In this document: piece after piece, positions 32,077 to 39,423 of the stretch
How the letters are laid out: every line of letters begins with the position of its first letter
Position numbering within the stretch: the stretch's first letter is position 1
Source: Phycisphaeraceae bacterium
GTDB taxonomy: Bacteria; Planctomycetota; Phycisphaerae; Phycisphaerales; SM1A02
Direction: 5' to 3'
Assembly: GCA_019636735.1 (NCBI GenBank)
Contig: JAHBWY010000013.1
Location: 1 to 39,423 of the forward strand
DNA: 39,423 nucleotides
The notes under the pieces: generated by a model
Told to the model about the DNA's origin: nothing
Databases searched by the model: none
Seen by the model: the letters and a program-made list of their open reading frames with translations, nothing else
Program-made: the position numbers and the translations under genes

Positions 32077-34494
32077 TCATAGGACACCTCCGTCCGCCGC
32101 CGAGAGCCCGATGCCCTCGTAGAACGACACCAGACCGGTTCCGCGCTTGCGCTTGATGCCGGGCACTGCAGCCGCAAGATCGCGACCGAATGACATCTTG
32201 CTGCTGACCACCTGCCGACCGTCGCGCTCACACCAGGCCTTCCACGCGTTGTAGAGATCGTCCACCCACGCACGCTGGCCCGGTGCCATGCTGCAGCACT
32301 CGCGGACGAATGCACCGACCGGTGATGCGAGATCCTCCAGTTCACGAATGGCGTCCTCGACGCTGGCTGGCTGCACGAAGTGACCGCGTGCGTTCAGACG
32401 CTTCCACCCGTCGATCGCCCACAGCAGGATGCCGGGCAACTCGTCGAGCAGATGCTTCGTGAGCTTGACATCCTCCTGGCCGTAGAAGCTCCTCGTGAGC
32501 CGCAGGACGAGAAAGCGGCGGGCCAGTGCCGCACTGGCATCGTTCAATCGCGGCAGCTCGTTCGTCAGGAACACGAATCGCGTGGGCAACTTCATGCTCA
32601 CGGCACCGAGAAACTTCCGGTCGATCGTGAGCGTGTCCTCGCCGGAGATGCACAGCAGGCGCTCGACGACGGTCCCGACGGTGTCACCACCGAACCTCGC
32701 ATCACTGACGATGGCGAGCGACTTGTCGATGAGCGGCTGCAGACCGAAGGAGCCGGCAAGGCTGCTCGTTGTCGGACCGACGACATTGGCAGCACCAACG
32801 AGTTGGGCGAGCACACGGCCGATCGTGCCCTTCCCTGACCTTGGAGGCCCGACGGTGAGCAGCATCTTGTGCTGCGAGGTATCAGCGGTGAGGCAGTATC
32901 CGAACCACTCCTGGAGCAGCTCGACCGACTCGGGATCGTCGCTCCAGAGCTGGTCGAGAAATGCGAGCCACCGTTCGGGCGCCTTCGCAGCCGGGTCGTA
33001 ATCGAAATCGAGCGCGTTGATCGTGAAGAGCGCCGGTGTCGGCGCGAGCACGCGTCCCGAGGGGACATGGAGATTCATCGACTTGCACGGCAGAATCTCA
33101 AGCGCCGCTGGACGATCCCCTTGTGCATCGAGCCACGACGGCGAAACTGTGGAAGCAGGCAGATGCGTGTGGGCGCGAATCGTCTCGAGCGCCTGCTTGA
33201 CCGTGCCGGGATTGGATTCGAAATCGACGAGCTCCATCGCGCCCGTCTGCTTGTTGACGAGGTATCGCAGCGACTTGTGCAACCACGGCTGAAGTCGCTG
33301 CCTGATCCATTCCTCCTCGACCTGGCAGTAGCGATTGCCGCGCCACTCCATGAGCATGCCCGCGTACCCGTGAAGCGTGCGGCCTTCGGCGTGCTGGTTG
33401 AACGCGCGGACATATGCCTCGGCCGTTGGAAGCGTGCGCCGGGCCGAGAGCACCAGGCGACCGGTCGCAGGATCGATCTGACCAAGGGGCACGAGAAGTT
33501 CGTCGCCATTCTCGACATCAGGCTCGTCGCTCCCATCTGGAGCAGGACCGCGCGCGTTGCGCCGCGCGCGCGGCGTGTATGTGTCATGGCAGTCCGCGAC
33601 GGCCTTCTCGATCGTCATCCGGCCATAGGTGCGGGCACCGCGCTTCTCATCCCACTTCTCGCGGAAGAGGCCGCTGCGCCGGAACAGCCGATCCATGCGA
33701 TCGGCATCGCGGCCGGTCCAGAATGCGAGCAGGTTAGAGAGCGCCTGATCGGCTGCGCTCGCATCATCACCATGCTGCGATGCATCGCCTGCCCAGAGCC
33801 TGCTGAAGCGGTCGCCGTTCTTCGCGGCGCTCGCGAGCGCGATCAGCGCCTCGTCATCACCGTCGAAGCCGGCGCTTGCAGGCACCCTTCCTCGATGCGG
33901 TGCGCCCTTTTTCGGCCACAGACGCTGACAGAGATTCTCAAGTGCCTGCTGCCGGTCATGGACATCGTGCGCCACATCGTCGACGCGCAGACCGGTGACC
34001 GTGAAGAACCGCTCGCGATCGTATATCTCCGTCTCCTTGAATCCGGTGATGGCCTTCGATCTGCATCCGATCCCATCGGGCTTTCGGCCTGCGATGAACA
34101 CCTTGAGGCCGCGCCCGCTTGGCGAGATCTCGGTGTAGGAGTCGAGCGCGTCGATGATCTCGCGCGCGGCGGGGACGATGACCCCGGATTCATCGATGCA
34201 GGCATCCAGGTCGATCCCGCAGAATGGATCGTCTGCACTGAACACGAAGCCGACACCGGCGTGGTGGGAGGATGTCCATGCCTCGCACGCATCATCGAAG
34301 GAAGCCCATGTCGCAGGATCCGTCGAGTCGGCGCGCCCGCCCCCGTGTGGATTCACGGGGCACTTCGTCTGCTTGCCGCCGCGACGGATGTACTTCCAGC
34401 ACACCCACTGCGGGAGCGCCCGCAGCGCAGCGGGGATGTTCATCAGGTCGAGCGATGGCGGCGGCGTCAATTCGATCACGGCGGCCGTCGTCAT
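32077..34494 (-). CDS. Phage-type primase-polymerase / SF3 helicase
   Basis: This encodes 805 residues. I chose the ATG at 34494, which overlaps the upstream stop (ATGA); the longer open frame is shadow. The N-terminal primase-polymerase (AEP/NrS-1-like) part has PQWVCWKYIRRGGKQTKCPV, GIDLDACID (about 90, metal-binding acidic residues) and SPSGRGLKVF (about 122). The C-terminal SF3/D5 helicase has LTVGPPRSGKGTIGRVLAQL (Walker A about 548), a following Walker B region (KSLAIVSDARFGG) and FVFLTNELPRLNDASAALAR, the sensor motif. This is a replication protein of phages and related elements. Confidence 0.9.
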   Translation of the reverse strand: MTTAAVIELTPPPSLDLMNIPAALRALPQWVCWKYIRRGGKQTKCPVNPHGGGRADSTDPATWASFDDACEAWTSSHHAGVGFVFSADDPFCGIDLDACIDESGVIVPAAREIIDALDSYTEISPSGRGLKVFIAGRKPDGIGCRSKAITGFKETEIYDRERFFTVTGLRVDDVAHDVHDRQQALENLCQRLWPKKGAPHRGRVPASAGFDGDDEALIALASAAKNGDRFSRLWAGDASQHGDDASAADQALSNLLAFWTGRDADRMDRLFRRSGLFREKWDEKRGARTYGRMTIEKAVADCHDTYTPRARRNARGPAPDGSDEPDVENGDELLVPLGQIDPATGRLVLSARRTLPTAEAYVRAFNQHAEGRTLHGYAGMLMEWRGNRYCQVEEEWIRQRLQPWLHKSLRYLVNKQTGAMELVDFESNPGTVKQALETIRAHTHLPASTVSPSWLDAQGDRPAALEILPCKSMNLHVPSGRVLAPTPALFTINALDFDYDPAAKAPERWLAFLDQLWSDDPESVELLQEWFGYCLTADTSQHKMLLTVGPPRSGKGTIGRVLAQLVGAANVVGPTTSSLAGSFGLQPLIDKSLAIVSDARFGGDTVGTVVERLLCISGEDTLTIDRKFLGAVSMKLPTRFVFLTNELPRLNDASAALARRFLVLRLTRSFYGQEDVKLTKHLLDELPGILLWAIDGWKRLNARGHFVQPASVEDAIRELEDLASPVGAFVRECCSMAPGQRAWVDDLYNAWKAWCERDGRQVVSSKMSFGRDLAAAVPGIKRKRGTGLVSFYEGIGLSAADGGVL

Positions 34495-34793
34495 CCTGAC
34501 TCCATCGTTGGAATGAGGATGCGATCCTCGATGAGGCCGCCAACGCCGTACTCGCGGCGCACGAACGCGCGGAACACCGCCGCGAGGATGCAACCGGAAT
34601 GACCATTGATGTCGATCTCGACCACTCGGAGATCGGGAACCAGCCGATATGACACCGCCGAGGTTGCGCCGATACCGCAGAGCCCTTCGGTGGCGAACGA
34701 CGCAAGCCGCAGCAGCGCTTCGCAATCCCTGATCGGCACCGAGCAGTCGAACCTGAAACGATGCCAGTGACTCCGGCAGGTGGTCCCTGTCAT
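34491..34793 (-). CDS. Small phage protein of unknown function
   Basis: This encodes 100 residues from the ATG at 34793, which has AAGGGG about 8 bases upstream; an earlier in-frame Met at 34844 lacks this. The content is mixed alpha/beta (RFRFDCSVPIRDCEALLRLA; RVVEIDINGHSGCILAAVFR). No family recognised. Its stop overlaps the primase start, so it is probably translated with it. Confidence 0.65.
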   Translation of the reverse strand: MTGTTCRSHWHRFRFDCSVPIRDCEALLRLASFATEGLCGIGATSAVSYRLVPDLRVVEIDINGHSGCILAAVFRAFVRREYGVGGLIEDRILIPTMESG

Positions 34794-34819
34794 TGGAATG
34801 GCCCCTTTGATGAGGTACG

Positions 34820-35449
34820 TCAATTGCGAACGGCGTGCGCGCAAACTGGACGATCCGGTGCAAGACCGGCCAGTTCGAACACCTGCTTCAGATCTTCTAT
34901 GTCGCGCTCGAATCGCCGACGGCTGAGACAGAGGCGATCCTGCGCACGTCTCCCCGATCCTTCTTGAAGCAGACCACAGAGAAGCTTGAGGTTGTTCGGG
35001 AGGCTTGCAACGACAAGTCCGATCTGATCGCGTCGCTCCTTCTCGATCAACCTCTCACACGGCCCCGGCATGGACGACTTAACCAACTCACCGATCGTCG
35101 CCGCATGCGTATCGGGGCCCGCGGGTTCGTCCAGACTCTGGACCTTGCCTTGAGGTTGCCTCTTCAAACAAGTGGCCTCGCGGACCAGATCGCGACGGAT
35201 CGACCGAAGGACTGGCTTTGCCCAGGCACGGGCGCTGCCACCGCGGCGACTCGGTCGATGGCGGCCAGCGCGATCGATGAGCTCGGCCTGCAATTGCTGA
35301 CGATGGTCGTCGACAGTCAGCCACTTGAGGGCTGGGCATCCCGCGAGCCGAGCTGCCTCGGTATCGGTCATGGATGCGATGACCTCGTCGAACACGAGGT
35401 CTGACTCGTCAGCAGTCGCCTTCGCGGTCGCATGGGATGATCCCTTCAA
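34820..35449 (-). CDS. Sigma-70-family-like factor encoded by the phage-like element
   Basis: This encodes 209 residues from a TTG overlapping the upstream stop (TTGA). The middle (RGGSARAWAKPVLRSIRRDL then SLDEP) recalls sigma region 2, and the C-terminal part (IEKERRDQIGLVVASLPNNL; RFERDIEDLKQVFELAGL) recalls region 4 with a degenerate helix-turn-helix. ECF-like sigma proteins of this kind occur in planctomycete prophages. The assignment is tentative; it might instead be another HTH regulator. Confidence 0.55.
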   Translation of the reverse strand: MKGSSHATAKATADESDLVFDEVIASMTDTEAARLAGCPALKWLTVDDHRQQLQAELIDRAGRHRPSRRGGSARAWAKPVLRSIRRDLVREATCLKRQPQGKVQSLDEPAGPDTHAATIGELVKSSMPGPCERLIEKERRDQIGLVVASLPNNLKLLCGLLQEGSGRRAQDRLCLSRRRFERDIEDLKQVFELAGLAPDRPVCAHAVRN

Positions 35450-35682
35450 GCGGCACCCCCAGACTTCTCCATGCGGGCGAGTGACCGCGCGTCGATGCTG
35501 TTGACCTCATGTCGCAGGCAGGCGACCGCAGCGTGGTCGAAGAGTCTCAGGCGCCCAGCCCGGGCTGCAGGCCTGATGTGGGACCGCGTCCGAAGGAGGT
35601 ATGTGACGCGATGAAGTGGCTCCCCGAGTTGGCGAGCGATCACTCCGGGTGTGATGAGTTGCGGCGTCCTGTGCTGGACCAT
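35446..35682 (-). CDS. Small MerR/excisionase-like HTH protein
   Basis: This encodes 78 residues. TPGVIARQLGEPLHRVTYLL is a helix-turn-helix and RAGRLRLFDHAAVACLRHEV a wing/dimer segment, as in short MerR-like or excisionase proteins of planctomycete elements. It overlaps the sigma-like gene (TTGA). A 137-base gap upstream could hold its promoter. Confidence 0.75.
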   Translation of the reverse strand: MVQHRTPQLITPGVIARQLGEPLHRVTYLLRTRSHIRPAARAGRLRLFDHAAVACLRHEVNSIDARSLARMEKSGGAA

Positions 35683-35819
35683 TGGCGTGGGGCTCCCAGG
35701 CAGGCGGAATGCCTGCTCGGAAGTCCGCGCGCGGTTGGGTCACTCCCTGCGGATTGAGCGGTTTTCGCCGCACCGATTCGCTTCAACCGGCTGCGCGGCC
35801 GTTGCAACCACCTGGGGCA

Positions 35820-37148
35820 TCACTCCGTACGCCGCGCGCGATACCGGCGGCCTACCTTGAATGCCTGGGCTTGCCGATCATCCCGGAGGTCATCCTCCTG
35901 CTGCTGTTGGATGAGGTCCTTGAGGGTCGCATCGGGAGGTCCAGACGCGCCTTGTTCGACCTCTTCTGAGCCGACCGGGGAGGTGCGGCCATCCCCGCCT
36001 CGTTGATCGAGCGCCCATGGTTCCAGTGCAATTTCTCGACGTCGCCCAGCCACGGCGGATCGACGACTTGCCGCCAGTTTGGTGAGGTGCGTCGACGACC
36101 TCACCACCCGATCGATGAGGGCCGTTGAGCAACCGATTCGTTCTGCGAGCTTGTTTCTGCCGACGTAACCCTCCGCACGAACGATCTCCTCGACCCGAAC
36201 TCGCACGACCTCGAATCCCATCCGCCCCTTCCTCGGCGTCGTTGTCGCTTTGCTGGACTCCGAGGTGAGACCGTTCTTCACTTCGATCACCGGGGACGAC
36301 TCGGAGCTCGTGTCGCCTGCAGTGTCGACGGTCGCAAGGACCTTTCCGCCTTCGAGCACGCGTGCAGCGCGGAGTCGCTCCAATTCGAGGTAAAGCTGGA
36401 GCTCGCTTGGCCGCGGCAGGTTCCCCGACTCCATCCACGACTTGTGGAACAAGGCGATGGCCGTCGTGGCATAGGAGTACTCGGGCCTCGTTTGGCTCTT
36501 ATGCGCAGTCTGGCGGGCGCTGGTCCACCCCTGCACGGCATGGGAAACGACTCTTTGCAGCAGGTGGTGGGCATTCATGCCAAACGAGTTCGCACAGCGC
36601 GCGGGCTCCAGGCTGTCGCGCACCTCGGTGAGGAACTCAGAGACGGTTACGTTCTCCTCTTTGAATAGCCTGCTCCTGCGTGAGAGCCGCTTTACCGCTT
36701 TGTCAATCAGCTGCTCCACCCGCGGCAACGACATGCGACGACTCTGATCACTTGCGGCTTCATGGACGAGCATCAACATCTGGCTGTAGTCGTCCAGCCG
36801 CCGCGACGATTCGCGGCAGAACGCTTCGAGCATCTCGACGTCGATCGGCCGCTTGGCATAGGCCTCAAGCCGCCGTCCGAACTCATCCGACCCGCCGCCC
36901 TCCTGCTCCACGGCACGCTGGATCCGCTCCACAGCGTTCCGCGGTTCGCGCAGCCCGTAGATGAAAGCAAATCGATCACCTCCGGCCCACGCGCGAAGTC
37001 TTGCCAGCGCCGTTCGCTGCGCGGAGTACTCGGGCGTACCCTCGGCGAAGGAAGCGAACCGCTTTGCCATCACGATGTCGGCGACCTCAAAGTCAGCCGG
37101 GGAAGGCGGAGGGCCGTCGTTGTCTTCTGTCGGATCGGGCTGGCCCAT
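35820..37148 (-). CDS. Phage-like protein with C-terminal winged-helix region, function unknown
   Basis: This encodes 442 residues. I chose the ATG at 37148 because GAAGGA lies about 8 bases upstream; 16 more in-frame codons exist. The first ~290 residues are helical and charged (RVEQLIDKAVKRLSRRSRLF; MNAHHLLQRVVSHAVQGW). Near the C-terminus FEVVRVRVEEIVRAEGYVGR and NKLAERIGCSTALIDRVVRS form a likely helix-turn-helix. A Gln/Asp-rich segment (LIQQQQEDDLRDDR) and a basic tail follow. No family recognised; a regulator or replication accessory is possible. Confidence 0.6.
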   Translation of the reverse strand: MGQPDPTEDNDGPPPSPADFEVADIVMAKRFASFAEGTPEYSAQRTALARLRAWAGGDRFAFIYGLREPRNAVERIQRAVEQEGGGSDEFGRRLEAYAKRPIDVEMLEAFCRESSRRLDDYSQMLMLVHEAASDQSRRMSLPRVEQLIDKAVKRLSRRSRLFKEENVTVSEFLTEVRDSLEPARCANSFGMNAHHLLQRVVSHAVQGWTSARQTAHKSQTRPEYSYATTAIALFHKSWMESGNLPRPSELQLYLELERLRAARVLEGGKVLATVDTAGDTSSESSPVIEVKNGLTSESSKATTTPRKGRMGFEVVRVRVEEIVRAEGYVGRNKLAERIGCSTALIDRVVRSSTHLTKLAASRRSAVAGRRREIALEPWALDQRGGDGRTSPVGSEEVEQGASGPPDATLKDLIQQQQEDDLRDDRQAQAFKVGRRYRARRTE

Positions 37149-37239
37149 TCGTGTTCCTTCCTTCGGTTTGACAGTTCGCAAGTGGTGGTAGCGCACGCGT
37201 TGCAGGTGCAGTGCTTCGGGTCAACAAACTACGGCCGAT

Positions 37240-37641
37240 TCAGCAGCGCGGACGCAATGCCGCCCAATCTCGGCGCTGCTTCTGCCAATCCGCCATCGCC
37301 GCGATCGGTCGCAGCAATCGCTCGTGGATCTGCTCCCGACCCGATTCAGCGGATGAGAGTGACAGCACCGATTCCTGAATGTCAGGCGCAAGCAGCGTCA
37401 GATTCAGGATCTGCGTCACGCGCGGCTGCGTCACTCGAGCGAGCCTGGCCAACTCCGTCAGGCTCTTCACCCTGCCCTCTCGCAGCAGCCGGTCGAACCG
37501 GATCGCCAGCGCCATCAGCCGCGCGATGCGCGGCACCCGGTCCCCGCAAGTGACCGGCGATTCCGCTGGCTGCGCGTCCGCCAGCACCACGCGGCCTCGC
37601 GCCGCACGCGTCACATGCACCTTCGCACGAAGCGCCATCAT
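37240..37641 (-). CDS. HTH protein paired with the serine recombinase
   Basis: This encodes 133 residues; the ATG overlaps the recombinase stop (ATGA). The centre SLTELARLARVTQPRVTQIL is a helix-turn-helix like that of KorB/ParB-type or phage repressor proteins. Small HTH genes of this type often follow a serine recombinase and a DUF2924 gene, which is the order here. It may control integration or the neighbouring genes. Confidence 0.78.
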   Translation of the reverse strand: MMALRAKVHVTRAARGRVVLADAQPAESPVTCGDRVPRIARLMALAIRFDRLLREGRVKSLTELARLARVTQPRVTQILNLTLLAPDIQESVLSLSSAESGREQIHERLLRPIAAMADWQKQRRDWAALRPRC

Positions 37642-39008
37642 GCCGCCACCTCCAGTGATTCAGCATTCATATTGCCGAGGACCGATTCGCGGAACACCAC
37701 CTCGATGCTCGAGTCGCCTGCGTCATACACGATCCGCTCGATCGCGAGATCCAGCACGCGCGACCGATCCTTCGGCGAGAGCGAACTCCAGATCGATTCA
37801 AAGTCCTTGAGCGCACCCCACACCTCGGATTCTCTGACGACTCCCTGCGTCGCATCGCATGCGATCTCGGTGATCGCCGCCATCGGCCCTGGCAGTCGCA
37901 TCACCGTCGCAAGCTGCTGGATCACCACCCGCTCGATCTCGGCCGCCGGTAGCGACGGCGCTGGGCAACTGGACCGGCTCGTGCGATTGGCCTTCGAGCA
38001 GATGTAGTAGCGGTATCGCTTCGTGCCACGACCGCTCAGCACATGCACCATGGCGCAATCGCAGGCGCGACACCGCAGTCTCCCGCGGAGTAGCGCGCTC
38101 TGCGCCACTCCCCGGGCTGTTGCGCCTGCACGGCCATTGGAGTGCAATTGCCGCTGGACGCGTTCGAAGATCGCAGGCGGGACGATCGCCTCGTGCTCAC
38201 CACCGAACTGCTCCCCCTTGTGGACGATCCGACCCGCGTAGATGGGGTTCGTGAGAAGCTGGTGGACCGATGGGCGATCGAAACGACGGCCGCCGAGCGT
38301 GCGACCATCCTTCGTCCACCAGACCTTGTTCGTCCAGCCGCGACGCTCGATCTCCTCGACCACAGGCAGAAGTGATCCGCGCTCGAGATAGAGATCGAAG
38401 ATGCTCCGCACCCGCGATGCCTCCTCGGCGTTCGCCCTGAGCTTCGGACTTGGACCGGAGCGATCCACGTCGTAGCCGAGCATCGGCTTGCCTCCGGCCC
38501 ATTTCCCCTTGCGGCGCGCCGCGGCAATCTTGTCCCGGATGCGCTCGCCGATGATCTCGCGTTCGAATTGCGCGAACGAGAGCAGCACGTTCAGCATCAG
38601 GCGACCCATCGAATCGCGCGTGTTGAACGCCTGCGTCACCGAGACGAAGGAGACGCCGTGGCGCTCGAAGGTCTCCATGATCCTCGTGAAGTCGAGGAGT
38701 GATCGGCTGAGCCGATCGACCTTGTAGACCACCACGCAGTCGATCGCCCCGGAGCCGATGTCCGCTAGAAGCCGCTGGAGCGCGGGCCGCTCGATGTTGC
38801 CGCCGGTGAAACCGCCATCGTCATAGCGCCCCGGAAGGCAGGTCCAGCCGTCCGACTTCTGGCTGGCGATGTATGCCTCGCCGGCCTCGCGCTGGGCGTC
38901 GAGGGAGTTGAACTCCTGCTCGAGTCCCTCCTCGGTGCTCTTCCTCGTGTAGATCGCGCAGCGGACTCTCTTCGGCGCCGATGCCACCTGGTGCTTTCGA
39001 GCGATCAT
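37638..39008 (-). CDS. Large serine recombinase
   Basis: This encodes 456 residues. The ATG at 39008 overlaps the upstream stop. The resolvase/invertase catalytic domain starts CAIYTRKSTEEGLEQEFNSL with the nucleophile at Ser24 and includes VVYKVDRLSRSLLDF. A recombinase domain follows (NPIYAGRIVHKGEQFGGEHE; IVPPAIFERVQRQLHS), then a zinc ribbon (LRCRACDCAMVH, YYICSKA, CPAP) and a C-terminal helical region. It integrates or excises mobile elements, most likely this one. Confidence 0.94.
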   Translation of the reverse strand: MIARKHQVASAPKRVRCAIYTRKSTEEGLEQEFNSLDAQREAGEAYIASQKSDGWTCLPGRYDDGGFTGGNIERPALQRLLADIGSGAIDCVVVYKVDRLSRSLLDFTRIMETFERHGVSFVSVTQAFNTRDSMGRLMLNVLLSFAQFEREIIGERIRDKIAAARRKGKWAGGKPMLGYDVDRSGPSPKLRANAEEASRVRSIFDLYLERGSLLPVVEEIERRGWTNKVWWTKDGRTLGGRRFDRPSVHQLLTNPIYAGRIVHKGEQFGGEHEAIVPPAIFERVQRQLHSNGRAGATARGVAQSALLRGRLRCRACDCAMVHVLSGRGTKRYRYYICSKANRTSRSSCPAPSLPAAEIERVVIQQLATVMRLPGPMAAITEIACDATQGVVRESEVWGALKDFESIWSSLSPKDRSRVLDLAIERIVYDAGDSSIEVVFRESVLGNMNAESLEVAA

Positions 39009-39423
39009 TGACCACCTCCAAGGCCGAAGAACCTGAAGCCGTTCAGATGTGACCCGGTGATCGCCTTCGCGACAGCCGAGAGCGATGGATACCGCACGCC
39101 ATCCCACTCGAAGCCGTCATCAAGGACATTGACGACGAGCCGCCGGCCCTTGTAGTCGCGGACGATCGCGTTTCCAGGTCGCGGGAGTCGGGGATCATGG
39201 TGTGCGGGAAGGTCGCGCTCCGTTGGTCGCGGGCGCACAGATTCCGAGACCCGTCCACTTGAGGGGCGCGGCGGCGTCACGCGGACATCGGCGTCGTTGG
39301 CCAATTCATCCGCCAGCCGCAGCGCCCTCTCGGTGAGCCCGCCCTCGGCATTGGCTTGGATGCGCCACGCGATCCGGCGGATCAAGTACTGGCGGTGGCG
39401 GCTTCGTGCCTGCTCGCCGAAGG
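39005..39423 (-). CDS. DUF2924 family protein, partner of the recombinase (5' end outside the window)
   Basis: The stop overlaps the recombinase start (ATGA). The reading frame stays open to the window edge: FGEQARSRHRQYLIRRIAWR precedes the in-frame TTG at 39385, and this matches the start of the DUF2924 domain, so the true start lies beyond 39423. Typical features are GNAIVRDYKGRRLVVNVLDD, FEWDGVRYPSLSAVAKAITG and the terminal HLNGFRFFGLG. DUF2924 genes are usually found beside serine recombinases; their role is not established. Confidence 0.88.
   Translation of the reverse strand, partial: FGEQARSRHRQYLIRRIAWRIQANAEGGLTERALRLADELANDADVRVTPPRPSSGRVSESVRPRPTERDLPAHHDPRLPRPGNAIVRDYKGRRLVVNVLDDGFEWDGVRYPSLSAVAKAITGSHLNGFRFFGLGGGQ

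Noticed and set aside
31490..32080. A 196-codon minus-strand frame across the primase-methyltransferase gap
   Set aside because: Its apparent repeated peptides (RQSPLC, RNGNCRDS) come from the inverted repeat itself; no ribosome site or domain.
32869..34602. A 577-codon plus-strand open frame
   Set aside because: Antisense shadow of the primase/helicase gene.

Overview
The window looks like a piece of a GC-rich planctomycete chromosome, possibly of the Phycisphaerae type. The support is indirect: a small membrane protein ends in the CxxCGY...CPxCG zinc ribbon frequent in that phylum, a secreted RHS protein carries a dockerin-like EF-hand pair, and the phage-like block has a serine recombinase/DUF2924 pair, a sigma-like factor and a small HTH protein. 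No rRNA, tRNA or CRISPR array was seen, so the taxonomy is an inference.

Region 1 (1-12995, all minus strand) is an RHS/polymorphic-toxin-like locus. A 2620-residue secreted RHS protein ends in a conserved core and a variable tip. Its stop overlaps the start of an ankyrin-repeat protein, a candidate immunity protein. A second module follows: a 2-kb, nearly identical copy of the RHS core joined to a different Cys-rich tip and followed by a small membrane zinc-ribbon protein. Each putative immunity gene is followed by the same short flank, so the locus looks like tandem core-tip-partner cassettes in which recombination could swap tips.

Region 2 (13322-25159, plus strand) is a tightly coupled type II secretion operon: a secreted protein of unknown function, secretin (GspD), ATPase (GspE), platform protein (GspF), pseudopilins G and H, one ORF carrying two pseudopilins (I and J fused), GspK, then GspC-like, GspL-like and GspM-like proteins and a TPR lipoprotein. 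Nine successive junctions overlap by 1-4 bases. It diverges from the RHS operon across a 326-base gap. No prepilin peptidase is visible here.

Region 3 (25247-39423, mostly minus strand) is a prophage or phage-satellite-like element that runs off the right edge: DUF2924 protein, serine recombinase and an HTH partner; a DNA-binding-like protein; an HTH protein and a sigma-like factor; a primase/SF3 helicase; a ParB-methyltransferase fusion; a small HTH-like protein and a GpA-type large terminase. A plus-strand island of four small genes sits between terminase and methyltransferase and ends at a good intrinsic terminator. No portal, capsid or tail gene is present: the terminase directly abuts the type II secretion operon. 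A 32-bp near-perfect inverted repeat around an alternating CG-rich core (31909-32055) and five 11-bp tandem repeats (30104-30158) are the notable non-coding structures.

A short motif, CCCCGGAA, recurs about 26 times on both strands, mostly in regions 2 and 3, and underlies Pro/Gly-rich inserts in two secretion genes.
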